Shown one piece after another: positions 9,481 through 18,434 of a DNA stretch of 34,664 nucleotides. The stretch is taken from contig JADGKB010000128.1 of the NCBI GenBank assembly GCA_027604185.1, positions 1-34,664 of the forward strand. Direction: 5' to 3'. The notes beneath the pieces were generated by a model. That model saw only the letters and a program-made list of their open reading frames with translations. It was not told the DNA's origin and ran no database searches. The stretch comes from Boothiomyces macroporosus. Taxonomy: Eukaryota; Chytridiomycota; Chytridiomycetes; Rhizophydiales; Terramycetaceae. Position numbers and translations under genes: made by a program. The stretch's first letter is position 1; every line of letters starts with the position of its first letter.

Positions 9481-10089
9481 CTATACAGTTTTTTGAATCA
9501 CCTTCTTCATATTAGCCAAAATCTCTTGTTCCTTCAACCCAATCTTTCTCTTTCTTATCGGTAGCAAATTATCAGAATAACTAAACTTGTTTTTAGAGTG
9601 TACTTTGAGCTGATGCGACTTTAGGTTCCCAAGCTGAGTAAAGCTCTTTTCGCAGCTATCGCAAGGAAATGGCTTGATCCCTAAGTGTAACTGCTCATGC
9701 GTTTTCATATTACCCATTTGAGAAAAGGCTTTTCCACATCCTTCAAAAGAACACTTGAAGGGCCTCTCACCTACATTAGTAGCAAAAACCTGTATTAGCA
9801 AAAAATACCTGTATGTCTGCGTTCATGCGTCTTCAAATTCCCCAGCTGAGTAAACGTTTTTGAACATCCCTGGAATCCGCACACATAAGGCCTTTCACCA
9901 GAGTGTTTACGCTTATTAATCAAACAATACTTGGTGGATTTGTAAATGCGCTTGCTGGGTAAATGACTTTTCACAGTCCGGACATTGAAATTGCTTTTGC
10001 TCTTTTTTCAACACTTTGCGTGGTGGTGATTTGATTATACTCTCTGGTGATTGAGTTGAAACAGAGTCTAATAGCTCTGGCACATTCAT
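9481..10089 (-). CDS. C2H2 zinc-finger protein with four fingers
   Basis: Exons on the minus strand 10089-9931, 9911-9809 and 9770-9481 give 183 aa. Four fingers: CPDC...HLQIHQRKH, CGFQGC...[15 protein letters not shown]...NMKTHEQLH and CDSC...[10 protein letters not shown], joined by classical (T/S)GE(R/K)P-type linkers in three cases. The 19-nt intron (9912-9930) falls inside the H-x3-H of finger 1: unspliced, the frame hits TAA; spliced, the second His and linker (KHSGERP) are restored. The second intron (9771-9808, 38 nt) splits the TG-ERPF linker between fingers 2 and 3. A basic C-terminal extension (PIRKRK) may be a nuclear signal. Probably a sequence-specific DNA-binding regulator; targets unknown. 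The ATG at 10089 is preceded by an A/T homopolymer-rich leader. Confidence 0.9.
9771..9808 (-). other. 38-nt intron composed of two abutting 19-nt introns
   Basis: On the minus strand the intron reads GTATTTTTTGCTAATACAG directly followed by GTTTTTGCTACTAATGTAG. Each half begins GT, ends AG and has its own TAAT branch motif, and each is 19 nt. Removing only the first half leaves an in-frame TAA; removing all 38 restores the linker T-G-E-R-P-F. Confidence 0.85.
9912..9930 (-). other. 19-nt intron inside a zinc-finger H-x3-H
   Basis: Minus-strand sequence GTATTGTTTGATTAATAAG. Phase 0. Excision joins ...ATC CAC CAA to CGT AAA CAC, giving H-Q-R-K-H with the exact C2H2 spacing. Read through, it has an in-frame TAA. 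Confidence 0.9.
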
Positions 10090-10436
10090 TCTTTTTTAAA
10101 AAAGAAAAAAAAGCACGCCACAAGTAGATTTTTGAAACTGACATTCGCGTGCATCTATTGCGATTTAATATATCAACAATTCTTAATATTATAGAATTAT
10201 AGTTTACGAAAAGACGTTGGAGTTTTGGTGTCTTTATCGCGTTTTATTACCGTGCGGATAAACTGCTTAATGTCGCATTTTTAAAGAGATCTGAGCTGAG
10301 ATTGAGCAACACGCTACTAACTACTCTTAAGCTGGCAGATATTGATTCATTTTTATTTCTAAAAACTTTAAACAGTTGTTTAAAGAGTTTGTCAGATCGT
10401 ATGCTGTAGGCAAATCAGTTACATTTCATAGATTGA
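10090..10436. other. Intergenic, nothing recognised
   Basis: AT-rich spacer between the zinc-finger gene start and the GPCR remnant. A-rich and T-rich tracts near 10095-10115 are the zinc-finger gene leader. No coding frame similar to the missing 5' part of the GPCR remnant is visible. Confidence 0.45.
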
Positions 10437-10776
10437 GAATTGCAGTTCTGGTTTAAAAAAGGTATTGGAAACTAATGCAGGTATTTTAATGACAATCGCT
10501 CATATTATATCATGGTCATTCACTTCCATACTCTTCATTTACCAGTACAGCACAAATATTTCGGCACCGTACTGGATGGACGTTTCCGCTACTATTCTGT
10601 CAATATGCTCATTGTCGCTTAACCCAATTATTTTCTACATTGTTGACCATAGCACTGCTAAAAAAGCTAAACTCCAATCCAAACTACAAATACAAGAAAA
10701 GGAGCCAAAAACTACTCCTGAATGTGCAGACGTTACTCAACCAATGAAAACCATGGCAATGTCGCAAATAAGCTGA
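10437..10776 (+). pseudogene. 5'-truncated GPCR remnant (TM6-TM7 and tail)
   Basis: Similarity to the two class-A-like GPCRs at 18.4-20.5 kb begins at an E-L-Q codon run at 10437, immediately after an in-frame TGA, and continues through KKG-ILMTIAHIISWSF, YQYSTNISAPYWMDV and LSLNPIIFYIVD to a stop at 10774-10776. A 19-nt GT-AG segment (10462-10480) sits exactly where the paralogue at 19526 has its intron. TM1-TM5 are absent upstream. The 3' exon has no internal stop, so truncation may be recent, or the fragment may have been captured by another transcript. UTP6 starts 34 bp downstream. Confidence 0.75.
10462..10480 (+). other. 19-nt intron at a position shared with a GPCR paralogue
   Basis: GTATTGGAAACTAATGCAG, phase 1, between AAA AAA G and GT ATT TTA ATG. 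Same codon position (KKG|ILM) as the 19-nt intron at 20178-20196; the GPCR at 18435 has no intron there. Confidence 0.8.
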
Positions 10777-10810
10777 CATTCTTTTTTTCTTTTTTTTTCA
10801 AATAAAAAAT

Positions 10811-12721
10811 ATGGCAGACGATGTTCAATATCACTTGGAAAAGATGCTCCCAGAGCTTCAAGATTTGCAAGAGCGACAGGTTTTCACAGCGGTAATTGAA
10901 TCTAATGCAGGCGGAAATAAAACAAATTGTCAAGAAAAGGACAGACTTTGAATACCAAATTCACAGAAAAATTGTAAAGAAGCAGGATTATCTCCGTTAT
11001 ATTGAATTTGAAATGAATTTGGAAAAGCTCCGAAAGAAGCGCAAGGTCAAGTACAGTCTGGATAACGAGGAAACGGGCATTACGCTCTCAGATTATTCGA
11101 TAGTTCGAAGAATTCATTCCCTATATCAGCAAGCTCTGAAAAGGTTCAAGGGAGATGTTTCTCTTTGGATTCAATACTTTGAATGGAGTTTGCTTCAGAA
11201 AAGTTTTAAAACACTTGGTAAACAGTTTGCAACTGCAATTGCTTTGCACCCAACAAAGAGTGTATTTTGGATAATGGCTGCCAAGTACGAATACGAAGAA
11301 AACTCTAATATGACCAGTGCTAGAGTTCTGCTTCAAAGGGCTTTGCGTATAAACCCGCACGACCAGAAAATTTGGCTCGAATACTTTAAGCTAGAATTGC
11401 TCTGGATTCAGAAACTGCTAGACAGAAGAAGAATATTATTCAAAGAAGATGGAGAAATCCAAAAAGAAAAGAAAGCAACTGATTCAGTAGAAGTGGAGAA
11501 TATCAAAGGTGAAGATGAAAAAGCACAAGTAGTAGACCAGGTTCTTTTGAATTCCAAGCAAGATGGAACAAATGAAATGATGCAAAAAGAACTGACTCCA
11601 ATGCAGCAGGCGTTGATCAACCTTTTGATTCCAAAATCAATTTACAAGAACGCAATCAAATCAATTCCAGATCTAGAATTTAGGTTCAAGTTTATTGAAA
11701 TCTATCTTCTTTTCAACCTTGACTCTTCAGAAGCGAGAAAAGAAATCTATGACGGAATAATCAGTGATTTCCCGACAGATGTTCAAGCAATCGACATGTG
11801 GTGCAAAAGATATTTGGATGGATTGGATGTTGAAGACCCAGAGTATCCTCTGGCTATTTCAAAAGCCGTTACTGATTACAATGACTTGGTGAAAAATGTT
11901 CCAAAACTGTGGGCGTATTACAAAGACTTTTTAGTAAGCCAATCAGCAAAAGTAAACGAAGAAAACTTGGTACTTTTTATTTTAATTGCAGATTCAATAT
12001 TTGAACATTTTGCTAAAGAAATGCTTTACTGACGCTGATGAATCTGGCAACGCACCGTTGGAGATGTACCACAGTTGGTACATTTCAGAAAAATCTGCGA
12101 ATGCTTTAGATTTGGGACTTCAAAAGTATCCATGGTCTGGATTACTCTGGAATGAAAAAATAGCAATCGACCCAAGAGAAGAGTTTTTCGAACAAGCATT
12201 AAAAATGGTAAAGAAACAAGAGCAACTATCTATATGGAAGGCATACTTGGAATATGCCATTTCTGAAAACAAGAATGTAGACGGGCTATTTGAAAGGGCA
12301 CTCTCAATCAAGCATTTCTTGAATACTTCTGACGAAGAGCCACTAGTTTTAAGATACTTGGAATGGAAAAAAGGATTTGGGAAGTTTGAATTCAGAAAGC
12401 TGACTGAAAAGTTGCTCTCTGCAAAAGCAAGGTCAGCAAATATCCTATTGGCAATATTGGATGTAGAACAGGAGTTCTTTGACCAATCGGGCAACACCCA
12501 AGATCTTTATCATATCAACAAGTTGTGGGATCTGATTCATCGTGAATCCAATGATATAGGTAATTAATACTCATGTAGATGTGTGGTTGAAACATGTGAA
12601 ATTTGAATTCGATAGAGGTGATGCAACAAGAGCCGCCAAAGTGTACTGGAAGGGAACAAGGTCGGTAAAGGACGTTGAAGAATTTGAACAAAGATATCAG
12701 CAATTAAAGGAGCTTCAATAA
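10811..12721 (+). CDS. UTP6: U3 snoRNA-associated protein 6 (SSU processome)
   Basis: Exons 10811-10891, 10911-11969, 11992-12559 and 12579-12721 give 616 aa, close to the ~600 aa usual for UTP6. UTP6 belongs to the UTP-B subcomplex of the small-subunit processome, which acts on pre-18S rRNA in the nucleolus. The N-terminus is diagnostic: MADDVQYHLEKMLPELQDL, then EIKQIVKKRTDFEYQIHRK and DYLRYIEFEMNLEKLRKKRK. The remainder is HAT/TPR-like helical repeats (WIQYFEWSLLQKS, WIMAAKYEYEE, IWLEYFKLELL, WKAYLEYA). An acidic low-complexity insert lies near 11460-11560. Introns are 19, 22 and 19 nt. The first restores the FT..EI junction at the same length as in animal UTP6, strong evidence that it is spliced. 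The 3' end lies 26 bp from the stop of the convergent gene. Confidence 0.95.
10892..10910 (+). other. 19-nt intron in UTP6
   Basis: GTAATTGAATCTAATGCAG, phase 0. Splicing joins codon 27 of the ATG-bearing first exon to EIKQIVKKR, a contiguous conserved UTP6 block. Without it the conserved N-terminus would be lost from the long downstream frame. Confidence 0.92.
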
Positions 12722-12747
12722 TTTAAAATCAAATATATTCAAATGAT

Positions 12748-13581
12748 TTAGTAATTTCGTACCCATGGTAAATTTCCTTTAAGGACTTTGATTGGATCTT
12801 CTCCGGTGAGCCCAATCACAGCTTCTTGATTAGCGGTAATCATGTTGGACAGCAATTTTGCAGTCGTGCTTTGATCATTGTCTTTTCTTCTTCCATGCTT
12901 GGCAATCACCTTGCTTTTCAGCCCCGCACATTTTTCATCCACGGTAATGCCAGTAATTTGTGGGATATCTACGCATAGGGTAGGATCAAAAGTATTGTTT
13001 TTTTCATACAGTCTTGCAGCTCTAATAGCCAATCGATGCTAGATCAGTCTTGTAGTACTCTAGATTTGGTGTCTTCTTGCAACAGCTTTTTACCAGCTTC
13101 ATTTGGGAGATATTCCAGAGTAATTGGGTTGTAAGAAACACTGCTTGTGCCAATTCTATAGTTTTTTTGTTTAGTTTCCAAGAGATGTTGCTCTTTCCCA
13201 TAGTCAACAGCCATTTGACTCCACCTCTCGTGCTCAATTTGACTCAACCATTCACTGTATTAACAAAACTTACCGTTTCAATGCCATGCGGCTCTGTATT
13301 TTAGTCTTTTTCATATCCTGTCGCTGTTTCTCGATTTGATAGACTGGAATTGATTCAAAACGATCTTTTTCCTTCTCATATCCTTGGCTATTCCCAAATT
13401 TAAATACAATATCTGAATGATTTCTAGTATTCTGGCCTACCCTAGGTACTCTAGGTAAATTTGTCGTTTGGGGAGGTTGAAAAACGGTATTGAATCGGTG
13501 CTCATCTCTTGAAAATTGGTGAGATTCTAAACCAGCAGGTTTATCCAAGTAATGACTTTGGAGGTTGGTATCACCCTTCAT
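12748..13581 (-). CDS. Conserved-looking protein of unknown function
   Basis: Minus-strand exons 13581-13274, 13254-13059 and 13038-12748 give 264 aa. Introns are 19 nt (13255-13273, GTAAGTTTTGTTAATACAG) and 20 nt (13039-13058, GTACTACAAGACTGATCTAG); with them removed three broken frames become one. The N-terminal ~100 residues are polar and Pro/Gln/Arg-rich. The middle is helical and basic (EHERWSQMAVDYGKEQHLLE), followed by YNPITLEYLPNEAGKKLLQE and RHRLAIRAARLYEKNNTFDP, which have the look of a conserved domain. No signal peptide or membrane segment. I do not recognise the family. A flagellum-associated role is conceivable for a zoosporic organism but is only a guess. Confidence 0.75.
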
Positions 13582-13682
13582 TTCTAAAAAGGAAACGTCA
13601 CTTTGGACTATACGCGTTCTTTGTCAAAAAATGATACTAGAAATATATTTGAAATAGAACCGAATAATTTTCATAACTGTTG

Positions 13683-14618
13683 TTAGACCTCAAATCGCTT
13701 TGGTGATGATTTGGTTTCATATGCTCCAAATTCTCTTCTGGGGGTAGAAGCGCCAGAACTAGTTTTCATCAAAGGACTGAACCCATCCATCTCCTGTCGG
13801 ATCCTTGATCTAACTTCGTTTAACTGCTCTATTGAAGATGATTTTTTCATATCTAACTGGGCCTTTGTTTGGTTTTTCTTTTCACTTGATATATCTATCA
13901 TCTTGAGTTGCACCACTTTTAGGAACGCACGTCTGATTCCTTCGTGAAGCATCAAAAACAACACAGGTACCAGTACGCACCTTAGAACGCCTAGCAAGTA
14001 ATGTATCGTTGGGATGTTGGTAAAGTTGAATGCTTGAAATATGTGGAGTGCAGAGTTGCTTACTGAAATGGTGTAATCAAACAAAACGATTGCCAAAAGC
14101 TTCATCATTCCTATTCTTTGTCGGCCAGTTACCTCTCTATTGAAGAATATCAATGAAATCAAGACTTTGAAGGCCAACATCATGGTCAGACCCAAGAACA
14201 GGAGTCTTACTGTTTCGAAACTGAACCAGAAATCCGTTTGATCCAGCCTTGTAATCGAACATGGGTTTCCGTTGAATGTTTGGTAAATCGGTTTGGCTTT
14301 GAATGCATAGTACAAGGAAAATAATGGTGTACAAGAAATGCCAGACCAAACGTAGATTGGAAATTTCTTGCTTGTAATGTACCGGACCACAATACAACAG
14401 AGAAACAATTGCGCAATGAATGTAGATGTCATATTAATCACTGTGGAGTTGGTACAGTCAAATTCTTGGGTGGATAGTGATATTGAAGTGATCATATTTG
14501 CACCGAAATACTGCATCAGCAACAGATTTTCTGTAGAGAACACTGTCTTGGATTGCAGTAATGTAATTATCACTAGTAGATTTAAAATACTGCAAAATAT
14601 TGGGACAACTGACAGCAT
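13683..14618 (-). CDS. Seven-transmembrane receptor-like protein
   Basis: 311 aa, single exon. Seven hydrophobic segments can be counted: the N-terminal LSVVPIFCSILNLLVIITLL, then ~residues 35-55, 65-85, 90-108, 135-160, 170-195 and 205-222. A ~90-residue cytosolic tail rich in Ser, Lys and Arg follows (KKSSSIEQL, SGASTPRREF), with likely phosphorylation sites. It lacks a clear DRY or NPxxY motif, so family assignment is uncertain; it is not closely similar to the two GPCRs further right. The ATG at 14618 lies 67 bp from the start of the divergent glycosyltransferase gene. Confidence 0.78.
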   Translation of the reverse strand: MLSVVPIFCSILNLLVIITLLQSKTVFSTENLLLMQYFGANMITSISLSTQEFDCTNSTVINMTSTFIAQLFLCCIVVRYITSKKFPIYVWSGISCTPLFSLYYAFKAKPIYQTFNGNPCSITRLDQTDFWFSFETVRLLFLGLTMMLAFKVLISLIFFNREVTGRQRIGMMKLLAIVLFDYTISVSNSALHIFQAFNFTNIPTIHYLLGVLRCVLVPVLFLMLHEGIRRAFLKVVQLKMIDISSEKKNQTKAQLDMKKSSSIEQLNEVRSRIRQEMDGFSPLMKTSSGASTPRREFGAYETKSSPKRFEV

Positions 14619-14685
14619 TAGGATTTAATTTGTGGAAAGTCGAACGTGGATATTTGACAGGCGACTTCCTTTGAAATTTTTCCTG
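14619..14685. promoter_or_regulatory. 67-bp divergent promoter interval
   Basis: The only sequence between the start codons of a minus-strand 7TM gene and a plus-strand glycosyltransferase gene. It must hold both 5' leaders and both core promoters, or these overlap the coding regions. No TATA consensus is evident. Confidence 0.45.
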
Positions 14686-15711
14686 ATGAGAAAAACCAGG
14701 CAAATTATATTGATTCTTCTCATTGGGATATGTATTTACTACTACCTCGCGGTCATTGATTTCAAGAGGCCGACAATCAAGACCATGGAATTACTATCGG
14801 CAGATACTGAATATTTGACAAACGGATTCATTAAAAAGAAACTCTCAAATTGCCGGACGGCATTTTTTGAACCAAAACGAGACTTTTATGTGAAGCGGTG
14901 TAGCAAATTCATTACAGAAAACGCAGTTGCAATTCATTCTGAGATTAAGAAAAGTCTGAAAAGTGGGGAGCTGGAGTGGATATCCTTCATCACTAGCTGC
15001 GTAGAAAATACAAATATATTTGCAAAGTCGCTTGAACAAAATGGAATAAAGCTGACTGTTCTTGGACTTGGGACTGTTTGGAAACAGCATTGGGGAAGCA
15101 GGTTGCGAATGCTGCACAACTATTTGCTGCATGTGGATCCTGAAAAAATTATAGTGTGGTCAGATGCAGATGATGTATTGCTAGCACCTGGGTTTGATGA
15201 AAAAGAGATTGTCGCTAGATACCGTATACTGGTGGAAAAGCATAACGGACCCAAGATTTTCTATTCTGCAGAAACAGCTTGCTATCCAGAGGGCCATTTA
15301 GCTGGCAAAAACCCAGAATCACCATATAATCAGCATATTAGATTTTTGAATGCTGGGACTATGGTATCTACAGCTGGCGTTTTAGTAGAGTATCTAAAGT
15401 ACATTTATGGAGGAGATTGTTTTGATGATCAATACTTGGCTGTACATGCATTCCTAGAACCGCTGTATTACTGGGAGACTGATAAACTACATGTTGGAAC
15501 TGCAAGCCAAGCTAAAAAGGAAAAGAAGTTACTCGTCGGGTTGGACTATGACAATGATCTGTTTATAGCAGCTTACGGTTTACATGATCAGATTGTACTT
15601 TCTGAAAAAGGATTGCAGTTTGATGGCAAGATGATTCCAATTGTGCATCAGAATGGCGATAAAAGGACTGTTCATACATTTGATGAAGCAGCAAAGCTAT
15701 GGATTCATTGA
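14686..15711 (+). CDS. PLOD-like glycosyltransferase, type II membrane protein
   Basis: 341 aa starting at ATG 14686; the longer open frame from 14632 has only a GTG. N-terminal RKTR plus one hydrophobic segment (residues ~6-27) indicates a signal anchor for the secretory pathway. The luminal part matches the glycosyltransferase domain of procollagen lysyl hydroxylases: WISFITSCVEN, the long H-W-G-S-R-L-R-M-L block, the DxD-type metal site VWSDADDVLL (~residues 157-166), FYSAETACYP, RFLNAGTMVS, CFDDQYLAVHAFL, LDYDNDLFIAAYG and PIVHQNGDK. These are the expected order and spacing for a UDP-sugar-dependent transferase. Acceptor unknown; collagen itself is not implied. Intronless. Confidence 0.85.
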   Translation: MRKTRQIILILLIGICIYYYLAVIDFKRPTIKTMELLSADTEYLTNGFIKKKLSNCRTAFFEPKRDFYVKRCSKFITENAVAIHSEIKKSLKSGELEWISFITSCVENTNIFAKSLEQNGIKLTVLGLGTVWKQHWGSRLRMLHNYLLHVDPEKIIVWSDADDVLLAPGFDEKEIVARYRILVEKHNGPKIFYSAETACYPEGHLAGKNPESPYNQHIRFLNAGTMVSTAGVLVEYLKYIYGGDCFDDQYLAVHAFLEPLYYWETDKLHVGTASQAKKEKKLLVGLDYDNDLFIAAYGLHDQIVLSEKGLQFDGKMIPIVHQNGDKRTVHTFDEAAKLWIH

Positions 15712-15830
15712 TTTTGGTTTTCAATTATAAAGTTGGTTTTTGTGATTATCTTTGTTGATTGGCGTCAAGTACCTTTGGATAAGTACCAACCAAATAATCC
15801 CAGCAGTTTTAAATCTACAATTTATTTAAA

Positions 15831-16811
15831 CTAGGAGTGATTAAGCTTGGTGGACTGCTTCAATGTTCCATCCGGACTTTTTACTTTGAGCACAATCTCT
15901 GATTTAAGCTCTTTGCGATTCTTTTCATTAAAATACAAGGCTAGTAGATTCAATAGCCCTGGGATTATTTACTCTTACCTCCACTGTTTACACCCATTAT
16001 GCACAAAGTTGATGCCCACACTGGATACATGTCCAAAATTCCCAGTATATTGTATGGTATAACCGGAGTCCTTTTGTTAGCGTTAGCTACCATTGGATAA
16101 AGTAGTTTAGCACAAATGTCAATATCTTCCTGCAAGCTACCAGTGATATTTTATGATGCTTTTCATTTGCTCGGATTCGATCCTGCTCTGCACACCGGAT
16201 GTAGTATATGGAAGATCCGGCAAAAAAAGTAATACCTAGAAATATAAGTCCTTCAGCAACTAGAGACATTATTCCCAAAGATTTGTTTGGGTTATACATG
16301 CTGCATTAATACAATTTACTCTTCATAGCACCAAAACTGACTTGGTCCTGCATTTGGGTATTCTATTATTGCTGAGCAAAGAGATACAGCGAACACGAAC
16401 GCAATCAATTTCCAATCAAATCTGCCTAAATCATAATTCCACCCCCATACAATCTGCAGATAGGTGTGTAGCGTTACTTTTTTAATACAAAGTACCTGCC
16501 AGCACAGTCATCATATTGAGCAATGCTGCAAACCCGAAAAATACTCCAGACATTTTGCACATTTCACCATCCCAGCTTCTTTGATAGATCAGCACGTGTA
16601 ACTGGTCAACCATTGAAGATATATACAGTACGATATCTGTAATCGCCAAATAGAACGGGAATTTTAATGGCATCGGCCAATTTCCCAGTTTTTTCCATTT
16701 TGCGATAGTTTTATAAATTACAATAATATTGCAGATGATTCCAGTGTGCATCAGTATTCCTCCCGGTGTGAAAACGATTGCTAATGTGGACCTTGGTATC
16801 TCTTCTGACAT
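15831..16811 (-). CDS. Seven-transmembrane receptor (cAMP-receptor/class-E-like), five exons
   Basis: Minus-strand exons 16811-16496, 16476-16320, 16300-16091, 16070-15979 and 15958-15831 give 300 aa. Introns are 19, 19, 20 and 20 nt, in phases 1, 2, 2 and 1. Before splicing only two disjoint fragments are visible; after it the protein shows seven membrane segments, a Cys at the top of TM3 (GEMCKMSG), a Cys in the second extracellular loop (FWCYEDMY), a TM6-TM7 block NYFIQWTPVIPYNILGILDM and a short tail. The layout resembles Dictyostelium cAR or fungal Git3/GCR1-like receptors, but I call this from architecture only. It converges with the glycosyltransferase gene; 119 bp separate their stops. 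Confidence 0.82.
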
Positions 16812-16893
16812 GTCGATTACGTAAGTTGTTAAAACTGACCAGACAATATTTGTGGATATACCAGCAGTTTCAGCAAATCTGTTTTATTAAGTG

Positions 16894-17798
16894 TCAAGCT
16901 GTTTGATGGTTAGGGTTTGGTATTTCCCGCAAGTGCTCTTCAGAAACAGATGGGAAATATTGCTCAGAGCCGTCTGGCAGCTCCAAGTAGACTGAGAAAG
17001 AGTCGCGCTTATTCTATGTTAACGAGTATATACTTTTTCGACAGATTTCAATTTGCTGCCCTTTTGAATACAGCTCTTTAGCGTGACTCCTTTGCGAATT
17101 CGAGGGCTGGAGTCTTGGTTTTCGCCCAATGTTTTCTGATCATATTCCTCTGAAGAGATTTCTTTATCGGCAAAGTTGTCTTGTGGATTCTTTGAAGAGT
17201 CTTTCAAATAGTGGGAAGGGCTGGTGTTGGTAAAGACAGACTCGTTGTTCTCCTTGGAAACATGCACCGTGTAGTTGGGGTTTCTTTCATGAGAGTGGTA
17301 TTCAGTGACTTTGTAACCTTGACTTATAGCTGAATCAAAAACCCCTCTGCCTGATCCGATATCATCTCTGGCAGTTGTTTCACTTTGAATTGTATCTGAT
17401 TTCCCACCATGATTAAAAGAGTCTTTTAATTGTGATTCAGTTGTATCCAAAGCTTTGGCTAAATGGCTCGATTTAATATTCGTGAATGTCGCTACTTTGC
17501 CGTTCTTTTCCATGTGAACTGTATAATTTGGGTTTCTTTTATGTGTGTGATATTCAGTGATATTGTAGCCATTGGCAACTGCAGAGTCAAACACACCATC
17601 ATAATACAAGTTGACATCATCCAGATGCACTACCGGAATAGAGCTTTTTTCTACAAATTGCTTGAGTTCTTCAAATGAGACATTGTCCTTTTGTTCTCCA
17701 TCAATTGTGATGGTGTAAACCGCAGTGTCTGGATTGATTGGATGAGACATTGAGAATATTGTTCGGAATTCCTCCGTATTTAAATGCCCAAGATGCAT
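16894..17798 (-). CDS. Internally repeated protein of unknown function
   Basis: Minus-strand exons 17798-17034 and 17013-16894 (20-nt intron GTATATACTCGTTAACATAG, phase 0) give 294 aa. Residues 68-115 and 152-200 are two copies of one ~48-residue module sharing GVFDSA, GY-x-[IV]-TEYH-[TS]-H-[KE]-RNPNYTVH and a following F-T-N. The N-terminal segment (VYTITIDGEQ...FEELKQF) resembles the spliced C-terminal exon (FSVYLELPDGSEQYFP... EEHL), so the repeats may be flanked by a second related pair. Hydrophilic, with no signal or membrane segment. A later ATG at 17750 (MSHPINP) is an alternative start. Family not recognised. Confidence 0.78.
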
Positions 17799-18134
17799 AA
17801 TTTTGGCATTGATGTCAGTCTAGATCGTTGCATTGAAATATATTCTCTGTTGCGGCCTCACTCATGAATCAAGATGCCTCACGGACAATTTCTTTTTATG
17901 TTCAAAAAGCGTGACTGCAACTTGAAGGGGAACTCTTGTGAGATTGCTGCTGATCAAGCATTCGTCCTTTCGCAAGTCTACAAGAAATCGATTCGGAATT
18001 GTACGCACGGCAAAAGACGATATCAAGGATTGATCATAGTCTGTAATGCAAACTATCAGGACCGAACTGTTCCCCAGAAATAACGTTAATCTGGGACCTC
18101 AACTAAAAAGTAGGAAAGAAAAAGGGTGAAGTGT
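17799..18134. other. Intergenic, one doubtful small ORF
   Basis: Between a minus-strand and a plus-strand gene start. A 69-codon ORF at 17874-18083 (MPHGQFLFMFKKRDCNLKGN...) begins with ATG but shows no motif, signal or homologue that I recognise. It could be a small gene or leader sequence. Confidence 0.35.
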
Positions 18135-18338
18135 ATGTTACTTTTTCTGTTGTATACGTATGCGTTAGCAGCAGCAGTCACACCAACGTCAACAGTTGAG
18201 CCATCGCCAGTAGCGCTCGCCTCAGCACCAGGAAATGTAACTTGCGATATTAGATTCAAACAGTGTTGCGAAAGAGTATTTGGACCTGGATATCCACAAT
18301 GCCAGAATCTGCCACCTACTCCGACACCTTCACTGTAA
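18135..18338 (+). CDS. Small secreted cysteine-containing protein
   Basis: 67 aa from ATG 18135; the longer frame at 18126 begins with GTG. Hydrophobic signal peptide MLLFLLYTYALAAA, then a Thr/Ser/Pro/Ala spacer, then CDIRFKQCCERVFGPGYPQC and a Pro/Thr-rich end. Four Cys in C-x6-CC-x11-C spacing could form two disulfides. The stop is followed by AATAAA at ~18363. The C-terminal PTPSL resembles the end of exon 1 of the first PAN-like gene, but no acceptable downstream exon was found. Function unknown. Confidence 0.6.
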   Translation: MLLFLLYTYALAAAVTPTSTVEPSPVALASAPGNVTCDIRFKQCCERVFGPGYPQCQNLPPTPTPSL

Positions 18339-18434
18339 TTTGTATATAGCTATTATTTATTGGGAATAAACACTAATTGAATTGATTGCACGTTAATGTT
18401 TGATTATTAACAAAAGTACGTCACCTTTTCGCTA

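Noticed and set aside
14632..14685. Upstream extension of the glycosyltransferase (ESRTWIFDRRLPLKFFL)
   Set aside because: It begins with GTG and uses most of the divergent promoter; ATG 14686 gives a proper signal anchor.
18324..18350. Possible 15-nt intron GTAATTTGTATATAG extending the small secreted protein
   Set aside because: Shorter than any other intron here, no branch motif, and the extension ends after about ten codons; a normal stop with AATAAA downstream is simpler.
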